DNA of 43,082 nucleotides, taken from contig NZ_CALYQK010000012.1 of assembly GCF_945285465.1 (NCBI RefSeq), positions 1 to 43,082 on the forward strand, given 5' to 3'. Source of the stretch: an uncultured Bartonella sp. (lineage in GTDB: Bacteria > Pseudomonadota > Alphaproteobacteria > Rhizobiales > Rhizobiaceae). Positions 29,026-38,256 of this stretch are shown piece after piece (position 1 is the stretch's first letter; every line of letters starts with the position of its first letter). The position numbers were made by a program, and so were the translations under genes. Below the pieces are notes generated by a model. It worked only from the letters and a program-made list of their open reading frames with translations. It did not search any database and was not told the DNA's origin.

Positions 29026-29438
29026 ATGATGATTTTCCAATTTGGGTTTCTATAATCATCGTCGCATTTCTGGTTTTGGGATCGGGTCTTACTTTGCTTG
29101 GTGCTATCGGTTTGACGCGTGCAAAAAGCTTCTATGACCGGTTGCATATGCCGACGCTGGGAACAAGCTGGGGAATTGGCGGTATTATTATTGCCTCTAT
29201 CATCTATTCGACAATGGCCGGCCACAAGTTTATTTCCCATTCGATTTTGCTTGCTATTTTTATTATTGTGACAACACCGGTAACGTTGATGTTGCTGTCA
29301 CGCGCGGCAATGCAACGCGACCAGTCATCCAATTCGAAAGAACTTCCCCAGAGCATGCGTTACCATGAAATTGACGAAACGCTTCCCACTCCCCAACAAC
29401 TTCTCGAACAATCTGGCATGGATAGAAATTTGAAATAA
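29022..29438 (+). CDS. mrpG: Mrp antiporter subunit G
   Basis: Last subunit of the Mrp antiporter, 138 residues. Three membrane segments are followed by a polar, Gln/Ser-rich tail. The signature GAIGLTRAKSFYDRLHMPTLGTSWG lies at about residues 27-51. The C-terminal 35 residues are charged and probably cytoplasmic. A hairpin with a long U-tract begins 41 bases downstream and ends the operon. Confidence 0.93.
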   Translation: MNDDFPIWVSIIIVAFLVLGSGLTLLGAIGLTRAKSFYDRLHMPTLGTSWGIGGIIIASIIYSTMAGHKFISHSILLAIFIIVTTPVTLMLLSRAAMQRDQSSNSKELPQSMRYHEIDETLPTPQQLLEQSGMDRNLK

Positions 29439-29479
29439 TCATCAGCGAATTTACGTTCGACAAATGGATCAGAAGTCCG

Positions 29480-29532
29480 GGAATGCATTTACCCATCAAT
29501 AGATCAATAAACGCATTCCGGTTTTTGTTTTT
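29480..29532 (+). terminator. Intrinsic terminator of the mrp operon
   Basis: GGAATGC (29480-29486) pairs with GCATTCC (29513-29519), and the inner TTTA/TAAA bases extend the stem. It is followed by GG and a T-rich run of 11 bases with one G (29522-29532). It lies between the convergent mrpG and tyrC genes and points rightward. Confidence 0.75.
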
Positions 29533-29577
29533 CAATCACATCCGACAGTTTTGTCTGCCAGATTTGTCGAAGCCAAT

Positions 29578-30525
29578 TTATTGGCGTTTCAAATCTTCCG
29601 GGTGCTTGCGGACAACCTGACGGCCAAAGTCCGGTGCATCGACTTCCTGACCGGCCTCGATAATACCGCGTCTTACAGCGCGGGTACGGGTAAACAGGTC
29701 AAACAAAGCTTCCCCGTCGCCCCAGCGTATAGCGCGCTGAAGCGAAGACAGATCCTCGCTAAAACGCCCCAACATTTCAATGATAGCATCTTTGTTATTG
29801 AGACAAATATCGCGCCACATGGTCGGATCGGAAGAAGCAAGACGGGTAAAGTCGCGAAAACCGGATGCAGAATAGGCAATAACTTCAGAATTGGTCACTT
29901 TTTCAAGATCACTGGCTGTGCCAACGATATTATAGGCGATAAGATGGGGCAAATGCGAGGTGATTGCCAAAACAAGGTCATGATGTTCGGGATCCATCTG
30001 GTCAACCTTTGCTCCGCAGGCTACCCAGAAAGCGCTTAATTCGGCAAGTGCCGTTTCATCGGTATCGGGAAGAGGGGTCAGAATACACCAGCGGTTGATG
30101 AAAAGGTCGGCAAAACCGGAATCAGGGCCGGAAAACTCGGTACCGGCAATGGGATGACCGGGAATAAAAGTAACATTGTTTGGTAATTCCGGTTTCATCT
30201 GCCGGATAACGGATGCTTTGGTCGAACCGACATCCGTTACAATGGCACCGGGTTTTAAATGTGGCGCTATTTCTTTTGCTACCTGGCCGGAGGCACCGAC
30301 AGGGACTGATACAATAACAAGATCGGCATCTTCGACCGCTTTACCGTTATCGGTTGTATAACTGTCACCCAATTCAAGTTCGCGAGCCCGCTCCAGTGTT
30401 GTGCTGGTGCGGGTGGAAATGGCAATATGGTCGGCCAGTTTTTTTTGCCGGATAACACGGGCAAGCGATGAACCAATAAGACCAATACCGATCAGGGCTA
30501 TTTTATTAAATTTGACTTCAGACAT
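29578..30525 (-). CDS. tyrC: Prephenate/arogenate (cyclohexadienyl) dehydrogenase
   Basis: NAD(P)-dependent dehydrogenase of the TyrA family, oxidising prephenate or arogenate for tyrosine synthesis. The Rossmann motif IALIGIGLIGSSLARVI starts near residue 8. TDVGSTKASV near 97, FIPGHPIAGTEFSG near 119 (catalytic histidine region) and LAITSHLPHLIAYNIVG near 189 follow. The 315 residues hold no chorismate mutase or ACT domain, so this is the mono-functional rhizobial type. Substrate preference cannot be read from sequence. It follows hisC after 4 bases, a pairing common in alphaproteobacteria. Confidence 0.93.
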   Translation of the reverse strand: MSEVKFNKIALIGIGLIGSSLARVIRQKKLADHIAISTRTSTTLERARELELGDSYTTDNGKAVEDADLVIVSVPVGASGQVAKEIAPHLKPGAIVTDVGSTKASVIRQMKPELPNNVTFIPGHPIAGTEFSGPDSGFADLFINRWCILTPLPDTDETALAELSAFWVACGAKVDQMDPEHHDLVLAITSHLPHLIAYNIVGTASDLEKVTNSEVIAYSASGFRDFTRLASSDPTMWRDICLNNKDAIIEMLGRFSEDLSSLQRAIRWGDGEALFDLFTRTRAVRRGIIEAGQEVDAPDFGRQVVRKHPEDLKRQ

Positions 30526-30529
30526 TTTT

Positions 30530-31636
30530 TTACTTCAAAAATTTTTTCAATGTGGCGATAACGCCGTGATTTGCTTCTTCGGATCCGATAGAAAGGCGCA
30601 ACGCGTTGGGAAATCCGTATCCCGTGACGCGGCGCAAAATATACCCGTTGGCTTTCAAATAATGATCAGCCGCAGCGACGGTTTTAACTCTATCGGCCGG
30701 AAAATGGATAAGAAGAAAATTGGTGACAGAAGGCGTGACTTTAAGCCCCAACGCTTCGATCTCGTGTGTCAGCCACTCACGCCATTTTGTGTTATAGGCT
30801 ATGGCACGGTTAAGATAGGCGCGGTCGCGAAAAGCGGCACTGCCAGCAGCTTGCGCCGCAACGCTGACATTGAAGGCACCGCGAATGCGGTTGACAGCAT
30901 CAATCACGTGAATCGGCGCATACATCCAGCCGATACGTAGCCCGGCAAGACCGTATATTTTGGAAAACGTCCGTGTCATAACAACATTATCATTGGCCGA
31001 AACAAGTTCAATTCCGGTGTCATAATCATTTTCTGTCACAAATTCGGCATAGGCACCATCAAGCACCAAAAGAACATTTTTTGGCAAACCGGCATGGAGT
31101 GTTTTAACCTCTGCGGCTGAAAGATAGGTACCTGTCGGATTGCCGGGATTGGCGATAAAAACAATTTTTGTTTTTTCAGTTACACCTGCAAGAATTGCCT
31201 CAATATCAATGCGGCAATCTTTTTCTTTGACAATGACCGGTTTTGCACCGGTTCCGCGTATTTGTATCTCGTAGACACTGAACCCGTGTTCGGTCATGAT
31301 GCCTTCATCGCCAGCAGTAAGATAGGTATTTGCCAACAATCCCAATAAATCATCCGAACCGTTGCCAGCCATCAAATTGCCCGTTGATAGTCCGGTGACT
31401 TCGGAGATTGTTTCAAGAAGCGGGGTAGCCGAACCATCGGGATAAAGTTCGAGATGTGCTGCCGCTTGTCGATAGGCATCAATTGCTGCCGGACAGGGGC
31501 CGAGGGGTGATTCATTCGACGAAAGCTTATAGACTTTCGTTGCTTTTGATGCCTCGCTTGACCCTGGAACATAGGCAGCAATATTCAGAATACCTTTTCT
31601 GGGTTGTGGACGATCTACAATAGCATCTTTTTTCAT
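30530..31636 (-). CDS. hisC: Histidinol-phosphate aminotransferase
   Basis: Fold-I PLP aminotransferase for histidinol phosphate; in many alphaproteobacteria the copy beside tyrC also serves aromatic amino-acid synthesis. [11 protein letters not shown] near residue 36 is the substrate-binding N-terminus, and [10 protein letters not shown] near 93 binds the PLP phosphate. [11 protein letters not shown] is near 165, DGAYAEF near 195, and the PLP lysine is in [16 protein letters not shown] near 225. The ATG at 31636 gives 368 residues; a TTG one codon upstream is less likely. It is divergent from metX, so both promoters share 134 bases. Confidence 0.93.
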   Translation of the reverse strand: MKKDAIVDRPQPRKGILNIAAYVPGSSEASKATKVYKLSSNESPLGPCPAAIDAYRQAAAHLELYPDGSATPLLETISEVTGLSTGNLMAGNGSDDLLGLLANTYLTAGDEGIMTEHGFSVYEIQIRGTGAKPVIVKEKDCRIDIEAILAGVTEKTKIVFIANPGNPTGTYLSAAEVKTLHAGLPKNVLLVLDGAYAEFVTENDYDTGIELVSANDNVVMTRTFSKIYGLAGLRIGWMYAPIHVIDAVNRIRGAFNVSVAAQAAGSAAFRDRAYLNRAIAYNTKWREWLTHEIEALGLKVTPSVTNFLLIHFPADRVKTVAAADHYLKANGYILRRVTGYGFPNALRLSIGSEEANHGVIATLKKFLK

Positions 31637-31708
31637 CAAGATTTATCCGGTCAATTATTTTAATTGTTAAGGAAATACCCTTGCTTTTATCCGAAGTCGA
31701 GAGAAAAT

Positions 31709-31739
31709 CTTGACTTTTGTTGGATGAGACGACTAGCTA
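31709..31739 (+). promoter_or_regulatory. Candidate metX promoter
   Basis: CTTGAC (31709-31714) matches the alphaproteobacterial -35 consensus, and CTAGCT (31733-31738), 18 bases further, resembles the CTATAT -10 box. Transcription would begin roughly 25-30 bases before the metX ATG. No SAM-II riboswitch pattern was found in this short leader. Confidence 0.4.
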
Positions 31740-31770
31740 TCTTATATTCTTTCAAGACGGTGCAACCGAA

Positions 31771-32955
31771 ATGACCCAACCCGAATTCGCCGGTCAATCT
31801 TCCGGCAAGAAAAAATCGCAGGCCGATTTTCCCGATAGCAAGGTGGCCTTGTTTGGCGCCGACAAGCCATTGAAACTGGATAGTGGCGTAGTGCTATCAC
31901 CTTTTCAAATTGCCTATCAGGATTATGGCACGTTAAATAGCGACAAAAGCAATGCAATACTTATCTGCCATGCTTTGACCGGCGACCAGCATGTGGCCAA
32001 TCCCCATCCGGTTACCGGAAAACCCGGGTGGTGGGATGTTCTCGTGGGGCCGGGTAAAATTATTGATACAAATCGTTATTATGTCATTTGTTCCAATGTT
32101 TTGGGCGGGTGTCTTGGTTCGACAGGCCCTGCCTCGACTAATCCGCAGACTGGCCGTCCCTATGCACTCGATTTTCCGGTTATTACCATCGGCGATATTG
32201 TGCGCGCCCAAGCTATGCTGATCGAGCATTTGGGCATCGACACACTTTTTTGTGTTGTTGGTGGTTCAATGGGCGGTATGCAGGCATTGCAATGGGCATC
32301 TGCCTATAAGGAAAAGGTCTTTTCATCGGTTATTCTGGCAACTGGCGCACGCCATTCGGCGCAAAATATCGCTTTTGACGAAATTGGCAGACAAGCTATT
32401 ATGGCCGACCCGAACTGGCTTGGCGGGCGCTACCTCGAGGCCGGCAAAAGACCGACAAAGGGGCTGGCCGTTGCCAGAATGACAGCGCATGTCACCTATC
32501 TTTCGGAAGCAGCCCTGCATCGCAAATTCGGCCGCAACCTGCAAAATCGCGATCAGATAACTTTCGGTTTCGATGCCGATTTCCAGATAGAAAGCTATCT
32601 TCGTCATCAGGGAATGACTTTTGTCGAGCGGTTTGATGCCAATAGTTATCTCTATCTGACCCGTGCCATGGATTATTTTGATCTGGGAGCCGAATTTGGC
32701 GGGCGTTTGTCGGATGCTTTCCAAGGCTCGAAGGGGCGGTTTTTTGTTGCATCATTTTCCAGCGATTGGTTGTTTACAACAACCCAATGCCGGACATTTG
32801 TCCATGCACTTAATGCGGCAGGCGCGCGCGTTTCATTTGTTGAAATTGAAACAGATAAGGGGCACGATGCTTTTTTGCTGCATGAACCGGTAATGTTTTC
32901 GGCAATTCAAAGTTTCTTGACGGCTGCTGCCGAACAAAGGGGGCTTACTCTATGA
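31771..32955 (+). CDS. metX: Homoserine O-acetyltransferase
   Basis: Alpha/beta-hydrolase-fold enzyme acylating L-homoserine at the first committed step of methionine synthesis. The MetX motif CHALTGDQH is near residue 73. The nucleophile Ser166 lies in the elbow GGSMGGMQ, the aspartate in [10 protein letters not shown] near 330, and the histidine in KGHDAFLL near 368. The ATG at 31771 (MTQPEFAG) gives 394 residues; an upstream TTG-initiated extension has no family support. Specificity for acetyl- versus succinyl-CoA cannot be settled by eye. Its stop overlaps metW by 4 bases. Confidence 0.93.
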   Translation: MTQPEFAGQSSGKKKSQADFPDSKVALFGADKPLKLDSGVVLSPFQIAYQDYGTLNSDKSNAILICHALTGDQHVANPHPVTGKPGWWDVLVGPGKIIDTNRYYVICSNVLGGCLGSTGPASTNPQTGRPYALDFPVITIGDIVRAQAMLIEHLGIDTLFCVVGGSMGGMQALQWASAYKEKVFSSVILATGARHSAQNIAFDEIGRQAIMADPNWLGGRYLEAGKRPTKGLAVARMTAHVTYLSEAALHRKFGRNLQNRDQITFGFDADFQIESYLRHQGMTFVERFDANSYLYLTRAMDYFDLGAEFGGRLSDAFQGSKGRFFVASFSSDWLFTTTQCRTFVHALNAAGARVSFVEIETDKGHDAFLLHEPVMFSAIQSFLTAAAEQRGLTL

Positions 32956-33584
32956 ACGGAACCCAAGATTTGATACCGGCATTAAAATCGCGCACCGATT
33001 TTCAAGTAATTGCCAATTTCATCAAACCGGGCAGTCGTGTGCTTGATGTCGGTTGTGGCGATGGCAGCCTGCTTTATTTGTTGCAAACCAGCCGCAATGT
33101 TGACGGGCGTGGTGTGGAACTGTCGCAGCAAGGGGTTGACCAGTGTTTGCTTAAAGGGCTTTCGGTCATACAGGGCGATGCTGATAGCGACCTTGTCTAT
33201 TATCCCGATTCCGGTTTCGATTATGTTGTTTTGTCACAGACTTTGCAGGCAACGCGCAATCCCAAAGCCGTGCTTGAACAATTGTTGCGCATTGGCGAAC
33301 GGGCTGTTGTTTCCATTCCCAATTTCGGCTATTGGCGCGCTCGCGCCCATCTTCTTTTTCTTGGCCGTATGCCGGTAACAAAGGAATTACCCTATAGCTG
33401 GTATGATACCCCCAATATTCATTTCTGCACGATTGACGATTTTATAGATCTTGTCAAAGAAGTGGGTGCAAAAATAGAAGAGGCGGTGGTGTTGAACCGT
33501 CAGGGACAACCCGTCAAACGCAAACTGCCCGGCGGGGCATGGAATCTTTTTGGCCAACAAGCGGTTTTTCTATTACGCCGATGA
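32952..33584 (+). CDS. metW: Methionine biosynthesis protein MetW
   Basis: Class-I SAM-methyltransferase-like protein that partners MetX. The SAM motif [15 protein letters not shown] is near residue 31, and [16 protein letters not shown] near 92 and [22 protein letters not shown] near 119 are MetW hallmarks. The C-terminal [12 protein letters not shown] is typical. At 210 residues it is full length. MetW is reported to activate or stabilise MetX in some proteobacteria. It overlaps metX and the kinase gene by 4 bases each (ATGA). Confidence 0.93.
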   Translation: MNGTQDLIPALKSRTDFQVIANFIKPGSRVLDVGCGDGSLLYLLQTSRNVDGRGVELSQQGVDQCLLKGLSVIQGDADSDLVYYPDSGFDYVVLSQTLQATRNPKAVLEQLLRIGERAVVSIPNFGYWRARAHLLFLGRMPVTKELPYSWYDTPNIHFCTIDDFIDLVKEVGAKIEEAVVLNRQGQPVKRKLPGGAWNLFGQQAVFLLRR

Positions 33585-34576
33585 TTGACAAATTCGGTGA
33601 AGATCTTTTGTCGGTGGTAAAAGGCAGTCTCTTTCAATGGGATTTAGCCGCTGATGCCGGCATTGATCTTATCACCATATCCGAAAATGCAACCTTTCTT
33701 GTCGATACTGGCCAACAACAGCGTATTGTAAGAATTTATCGACCGAATTATCACACCAACAGCGAAATATTATCCGAACTTTTTTGGCTGCAAGCCATCG
33801 AACAGTCCGGCATTGTTTCGGTGCCCCATCTTTTTACCTCCCGATCAGGGCAATTATTTATTGAAAGCGGTTCGCTAAGACTTGCGTGTTTCTCGTTTAT
33901 GGAAGGTCATGAACCCTATCCCGACAATGACCTTGTGCGCTGGTTCAAGGTGCTCGGTACTATTTCGGCAAAATTGCATTGCCAGTCAAGGGGATGGGAA
34001 AAACCGCAAGGCTTCACGCGAAAGCACTGGACCTACGAGACAATGATCGGCAAAAATGCCTATTGGGGACATTGGCAAAAAGCCGGAGGGCTGTCATCGA
34101 CCGATCTGGAAATTCTTGAACTTTGTGACAAAACACTGAAGTCTGTCACCTCGAAATTTCCCATCGATAATGCCCATTATGGTCTTATCCATGGCGATTT
34201 GCGATTGGCAAATCTGTTATTGGATGATGAAAGTCTTGGCGCTATTGATTTTGACGATTGCGGGTTTTCGTGGTTTGGTCTTGATCTTGCCAATTCCTTA
34301 AGTTTCATCGAAGACAATCCGTTGATCGCCGATTTTATCGAGGCATGGTTTCAAGGTTATAGTGCGGTTTTGCCCGTTCCGGAAGTGATGAAAGAAATGG
34401 TGCCCCATCTTATCATGATGCGGCGGATGCAATTGACTGCATGGCTTGAAAGCCACAACGCAACGCCGACGGCTGAGGCTTTAAGAAAACACTATCCGAA
34501 AGGCACAGTAAAACTGGCTTGTCGCTATTTGGAAAAATTTAACCCTCATTTCGCTCGATCAAAGCAACACCCTTAA
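33581..34576 (+). CDS. APH/SrkA-like kinase of unknown substrate
   Basis: Protein of the aminoglycoside/homoserine kinase-like (APH; PF01636) superfamily, closest in look to SrkA/YihE stress-response kinases. The Brenner motif HGDLRLANLLLDD starts at His204, and the metal-binding DFDDCGFSWFGLDLANSL follows near 226. The N-terminal lobe has VRIYRPNYH (the conserved lysine replaced by arginine near residue 50). The ATG at 33581 overlaps the metW stop by 4 bases and gives 331 residues; an in-frame ATG 42 bases upstream lies inside metW. Its 3' end overlaps modC, on the other strand, by 38 bases. Coupling to metXW hints at an amino-alcohol or methionine-linked role, but the substrate is unknown. 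Confidence 0.8.
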   Translation: MIDKFGEDLLSVVKGSLFQWDLAADAGIDLITISENATFLVDTGQQQRIVRIYRPNYHTNSEILSELFWLQAIEQSGIVSVPHLFTSRSGQLFIESGSLRLACFSFMEGHEPYPDNDLVRWFKVLGTISAKLHCQSRGWEKPQGFTRKHWTYETMIGKNAYWGHWQKAGGLSSTDLEILELCDKTLKSVTSKFPIDNAHYGLIHGDLRLANLLLDDESLGAIDFDDCGFSWFGLDLANSLSFIEDNPLIADFIEAWFQGYSAVLPVPEVMKEMVPHLIMMRRMQLTAWLESHNATPTAEALRKHYPKGTVKLACRYLEKFNPHFARSKQHP

Positions 34577-35630
34577 TCTGGGCATAGACGTTCATCCCCT
34601 CGTGAAGACTCAAAATCTCCCATGAATGCCGTGTCAAACGGGAAAGAAAATGGGCTCCTTTTCCTTCAATACCCAGTTCGAGTTTCGCTAGAACCTCGAA
34701 ATTGCCTTTGTTGCGCACGGTTTTGATGCGTGACGGCATAATATTGAGGATAGAGCTTTGTAACGGTTTTTCGACCGCTAGACTTACATCATTGGCGGCG
34801 ATGCGAATGCGCATTTTTTTGCCAATTGGTAAAAGCTGTGAGGGAGCAACAAAAGTGCCGCCCGCAACATCGACCTCTACAAGGCCGGAATTTTTATCAT
34901 ATGATTTTACCATACCGTCGAGATTTACGCCAGCTTCGCGGGTATCGGCCAGCGGCAGGTCCGGGTTTGCCTGTATTTCTTCCAACGGACCGCAAGCGAT
35001 AACCTCTCCGCTATCCATGAGCACCAATGTATCGGCAAGTCGTTCGACTTCATAAATGTCGTGGGTGATATAGATAATCGGCATTGACAGCCGATCACGC
35101 AGACCGACCAAAAACGGCAGAATCTCGTCGCGGGAGCGTTTGTCGAGTGCTGAAAGTGGCTCATCCATGAGCAAAAGACGTGGATGCGATAAAAGTGCAC
35201 GGCCAATAGCCACACGCTGACGTTCGCCGCCCGAAAGATTGTGTGGTGCGCGCTCGATCAGCCGGGAAATATTAAGGAATTCGACCATTTCGTTAAATGT
35301 CGGGGATCGTTTCCTTTCAGTTTTTGCCATGCCGAAGGTCAGGTTTTTCTTGACCGACAGGTGGGGAAACAGACTTGCTTCCTGAAAGACATAGCCAAGG
35401 GGGCGCTTATAGACGGGAATAAAATTGTTTGCATCCTGCCAGCAATCATCACCAATTCTTATTTCGCCCGAAAAACGATTAAGCCCGGCTATAGCACGTA
35501 AAACCGTGGTTTTGCCGCAGCCGGAGGGCCCGTAAAGCGCCGTAACGCCGGCAAGCGGCACCTCAAAGGCACAATCGAGAGAAAAATTGCCTAATTTCCC
35601 TTTGAGATCGACAGCAATTGTTTCGCTCAT
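34539..35630 (-). CDS. modC: Molybdate ABC transporter, ATP-binding protein
   Basis: ATPase of the ModABC molybdate importer. Walker A GPSGCGKTT is near residue 34, the signature LSGGERQRVAIGRAL near 133, and Walker B LLLMDEPLSALD near 154, with the H-loop in YITHDIYEVERLAD. A C-terminal TOBE/Mop domain spans about 290-360 and binds molybdate for feedback control. The 363 residues are typical. It overlaps modB by 4 bases. Its 3' end runs into the end of the kinase gene on the other strand. Confidence 0.94.
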   Translation of the reverse strand: MSETIAVDLKGKLGNFSLDCAFEVPLAGVTALYGPSGCGKTTVLRAIAGLNRFSGEIRIGDDCWQDANNFIPVYKRPLGYVFQEASLFPHLSVKKNLTFGMAKTERKRSPTFNEMVEFLNISRLIERAPHNLSGGERQRVAIGRALLSHPRLLLMDEPLSALDKRSRDEILPFLVGLRDRLSMPIIYITHDIYEVERLADTLVLMDSGEVIACGPLEEIQANPDLPLADTREAGVNLDGMVKSYDKNSGLVEVDVAGGTFVAPSQLLPIGKKMRIRIAANDVSLAVEKPLQSSILNIMPSRIKTVRNKGNFEVLAKLELGIEGKGAHFLSRLTRHSWEILSLHEGMNVYAQIKGVALIERNEG

Positions 35631-36313
35631 AATGTCCGTGCCTGCATATATTTCTGTAACAGCGAAACCGTAAGAATAATAAGAAACGAAAATATCACCA
35701 TAATGGTTGATAAAACATTGGCCTCATGCATTTGGCCGGCTTCGACATAGCCCATAATGGTAGTGGAAATAACAGCCGTTTTGCCGGGCAAATTGCCGCC
35801 AATCATCTGTACCACGCCAAATTCGCCAACCGTATGGGCAAAACCCAGAACGGCCGCGGTCATAAAGCCGGGGCTTGCTATTGGTAATGCCACTTTCCAG
35901 AAAGCTTGCCATGGCGAGGCACGCAGCGTTGCGGCAACTTCCATCGGCCGTTTTCCCATGGCTTCAAAAGAGTTGCGGATAGGTTGAACGACAAAGGGCA
36001 TCGAATAGATGACTGAACCGATGACCAACCCTTCAAAAGTAAAGGCAAATTTGTCCATACCAAACCACGGGGCGATAAAACCTCCCGGGCCGTTAGGCCC
36101 GAGAAACACCAGAAGATAAAAGCCCAGCACTGTCGGCGGCAGGACAAGCGGTATTGAAATGATCGAAGCAATAATTTCCTTGCCATGGGACTGTGAGCGT
36201 GAAAGCCACAAAGCAATTGGCGTTCCGATAGCCATTAAAAAAAATGTTGTTACTGTTGCCAATTCAGCCGTCAGTTTGATCGCAGTCCATGTTTGGGCGG
36301 ACAGAAACATCAT
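35627..36313 (-). CDS. modB: Molybdate ABC transporter, permease
   Basis: Inner-membrane permease of the molybdate importer, 228 residues with about five or six membrane segments. The family start is WTAIKLTAELATVTTFFLM. The cytoplasmic EAA-type loop AATLRASPWQAFWKVALPIASPG is near residue 130, where ModC docks. GEFGVVQMIGGNLPGKT near 164 is characteristic of ModB. It follows modA after 6 bases and overlaps modC by 4. Confidence 0.94.
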   Translation of the reverse strand: MMFLSAQTWTAIKLTAELATVTTFFLMAIGTPIALWLSRSQSHGKEIIASIISIPLVLPPTVLGFYLLVFLGPNGPGGFIAPWFGMDKFAFTFEGLVIGSVIYSMPFVVQPIRNSFEAMGKRPMEVAATLRASPWQAFWKVALPIASPGFMTAAVLGFAHTVGEFGVVQMIGGNLPGKTAVISTTIMGYVEAGQMHEANVLSTIMVIFSFLIILTVSLLQKYMQARTL

Positions 36314-36319
36314 GTCTGT

Positions 36320-37069
36320 CTACTTTGTTTCCAGTAGCGCATAGCCATATTTCTTGATAATTGTTGCTGCTTCCGGCCCTTTTAGGAATTCGATGAAAGC
36401 TTTAGCCGCTTCGTTGTTTTCACCGGTTTTCAAAAGCACAGCGTCCTGACGGATCGGATTATAATAGTTTTGCGGCACAACCCATTTTGAACCACCTTTT
36501 TCATTGATGATCTGCGACAATGCAACAAAGCCGATTTCTGCATTCCCGGTTTTGACAAATTGATAGGCTTGCGAAATATTTTGTCCCTCGACCAGTTTGT
36601 CTTTGATCCGGTCATGGACTTTTAGCGCGTCCATTGTTTCGACAGAAGCTTTGCCATAAGGGGCAGCATCCGGGTTACAATAGGAAATGTGGGTAATATT
36701 ACTATCGGTCAGTGTTTCCGGGCCTTTAACAAGGCCCTCTTTTGCGCTCCACAAAACCAATGTGCCGATAGCATAGGTAAACTCTGTCCCCTTGACGGCA
36801 TATCCTTCTTCGACAGCTTTTGTCGGACGTTCAGTATCAGCGGCCAGAAACACTTCAAATGGTGCACCATTTTTGATCTGTTGATAGAAATTGCCGGTGG
36901 CGCCAAACGAAAGTGTCGCACCATGGCCGGTTTTTTCTTTAAATTGCTCGGCAATTTCTTTAACCGGGTCGGTAAAATTGGCAGCAACCGCAACAACAGT
37001 TTCGCCAGCATGGGCAAAATTTACACCGGCTAAAAATATACTTAACGATAAGGCGATTTTGAATTTCAT
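36320..37069 (-). CDS. modA: Molybdate-binding periplasmic protein
   Basis: Substrate-binding protein of the molybdate importer. A signal peptide (residues 1-21, ending in NFAHA) precedes the mature AGETVVAVAANFTDPVKEI. FSFGATGNFYQQIKNGAPFEVFLAAD-type sequence around residues 54-80 carries the serine/glycine oxyanion contacts known in ModA (LSFGATGNFYQQI here). NPDAAPYGKA near 132 and EIGFVALSQ near 174 are further ModA hallmarks. It has 249 residues and begins 9 bases after modE. Confidence 0.93.
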   Translation of the reverse strand: MKFKIALSLSIFLAGVNFAHAGETVVAVAANFTDPVKEIAEQFKEKTGHGATLSFGATGNFYQQIKNGAPFEVFLAADTERPTKAVEEGYAVKGTEFTYAIGTLVLWSAKEGLVKGPETLTDSNITHISYCNPDAAPYGKASVETMDALKVHDRIKDKLVEGQNISQAYQFVKTGNAEIGFVALSQIINEKGGSKWVVPQNYYNPIRQDAVLLKTGENNEAAKAFIEFLKGPEAATIIKKYGYALLETK

Positions 37070-37078
37070 AATTCTTTC

Positions 37079-37870
37079 CTAACTTGTTGCGATAATAATA
37101 TTTTCTGCTTTGATAAGGGCAATGACCGGCATATCGACGATAAGCTGTTCGATAGCAGGGTCATTCGGCCGTACTGTTGCTGTCAGAGTTTTGCCAGCAC
37201 CGATATCGACTATAAGCTCGACACTTTTTTCGCCTACAGTCACTGTGCGCAAAATTCCGGAAATGCGATTTTGTTCACAAAAATCGACGTGGTCGTGAAT
37301 TGGCACCACACGGACAAACGGCGCTTTTATCAATGCTGCTACATGACGTCCTTCGACAAGACCGAGTTGCCCGGCACTTCTTTCGGTAATTTCAGCCAGA
37401 ATTTTTATGTTGTCGGAAATGGCGATACCTATAAATGCTGCAGGCGGTACGTTTCTTACTGATATAACGCGACCCGACAAAACATTGCGCGCCGATGTCT
37501 TGACCATAAAACCCTGAAAGAGGCCGGTTGTACTCAACCCGATTTCCGTAAGATCGCCCGAGGCCTGCTCCAGCATTGCGGCGAGCCCCATTTCCAGATG
37601 ATGAAATGTTTCAATAAGTTTTAACGCTTGTGGCGTTAATGCCGTACCACCACCATTTTTGCCGCCGACATTTTTTTCCAACAGTGGTTGTGAGACAAGA
37701 TTTTGCATGGCATCCAAAGCATCCCACGCCGCTTTATAGGTTATTTTGACCGATCGGGCGGCGGCAGAAATAGAACCTTCGCGCCCCACCGCTTCAAGAA
37801 GCCGGATACGCTCGCGCCCCACCGAACCGGTATGTTCTTCGCTAAATGATAATGTAGCTTTAATCGACAT
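37079..37870 (-). CDS. modE: Molybdate-responsive regulator ModE
   Basis: Transcriptional regulator that senses molybdate and represses molybdate uptake genes. The N-terminal winged helix (about 15-110) has RIRLLEAVGREGSISAAARS and KITYKAAWDALDAMQNL, a LysR-like HTH. Two Mop/TOBE domains follow: SARNVLSGRVISVRNV near 127 and VHIDVDFCEQN-to-end from about 200. At 263 residues it is full length. It is the first gene of modEABC rather than divergent as in E. coli, so the operator in front would regulate the whole operon including modE itself. Confidence 0.93.
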   Translation of the reverse strand: MSIKATLSFSEEHTGSVGRERIRLLEAVGREGSISAAARSVKITYKAAWDALDAMQNLVSQPLLEKNVGGKNGGGTALTPQALKLIETFHHLEMGLAAMLEQASGDLTEIGLSTTGLFQGFMVKTSARNVLSGRVISVRNVPPAAFIGIAISDNIKILAEITERSAGQLGLVEGRHVAALIKAPFVRVVPIHDHVDFCEQNRISGILRTVTVGEKSVELIVDIGAGKTLTATVRPNDPAIEQLIVDMPVIALIKAENIIIATS

Positions 37871-38256
37871 TGCGTGTCCTATGGTGTTATATAGCCTAAC
37901 TATATAACGATCATTGGAAAAACAAGGACGGGCAAAATTTATTTTAAAACTTTGTCGGGATAATTATTAGCCGGTCACTGAAATAAAATGGTGTCCGTGC
38001 ACCTGATGCACAGTAGATTTTTCATGGGTGAAACGTCGTTTGATCGCAATAGTCCTTGCATCAGTCTATTGCTGGAATTACAAATCTGCCGTAGTTTTTG
38101 AAAAAAGTTGGATGGATTTTTTGCAAGCGGGAAACGCTGTTGGCCTAAATATCGTCAATCAGCGGCTTAGTGTTCTGAAAGTCGTAGCCGTCAAACGAAG
38201 TCTGATGATATATCCGGAAACTTTTTTAAATGAAAAATGTCAAGAGGTGAATTAAA
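37871..38256. other. Divergent intergenic region between modE and the transaminase
   Basis: Next to modE lies the ModE operator (listed separately). The remainder holds a 5-bp inverted repeat GTGCA/TGCAC (37997-38001 with 38007-38011) and a 75-codon GTG-started frame (38028-38255) that I do not recognise and that lacks a good ribosome-binding site. AGAGGTG at 38243-38249 serves the transaminase ATG at 38257. No clear promoter hexamers were found for the rightward gene. Confidence 0.5.
37886..37908 (-). promoter_or_regulatory. ModE operator
   Basis: A perfect 9-bp inverted repeat GTTATATAG-CCTAA-CTATATAAC, 16 bases before the modE ATG. With its flanks, read leftward, it runs ATCGTTATATA-N7-TATATAAC, matching the ModE consensus as I know it (ATCGCTATATA-N6/7-TATATAACGAT) at nearly every position. 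The TATATA arms probably overlap the -10 box, so molybdate-bound ModE would block the operon promoter. Confidence 0.88.

Noticed and set aside
31637-31770. SAM-II riboswitch before metX
   Set aside because: The leader is short once the -10 box is placed, and the conserved SAM-II pseudoknot bases were not found.
38028-38255. 75-codon frame before the transaminase
   Set aside because: GTG start without an SD and no recognisable domain; the sequence looks like the leader of dat. A real small protein cannot be excluded.
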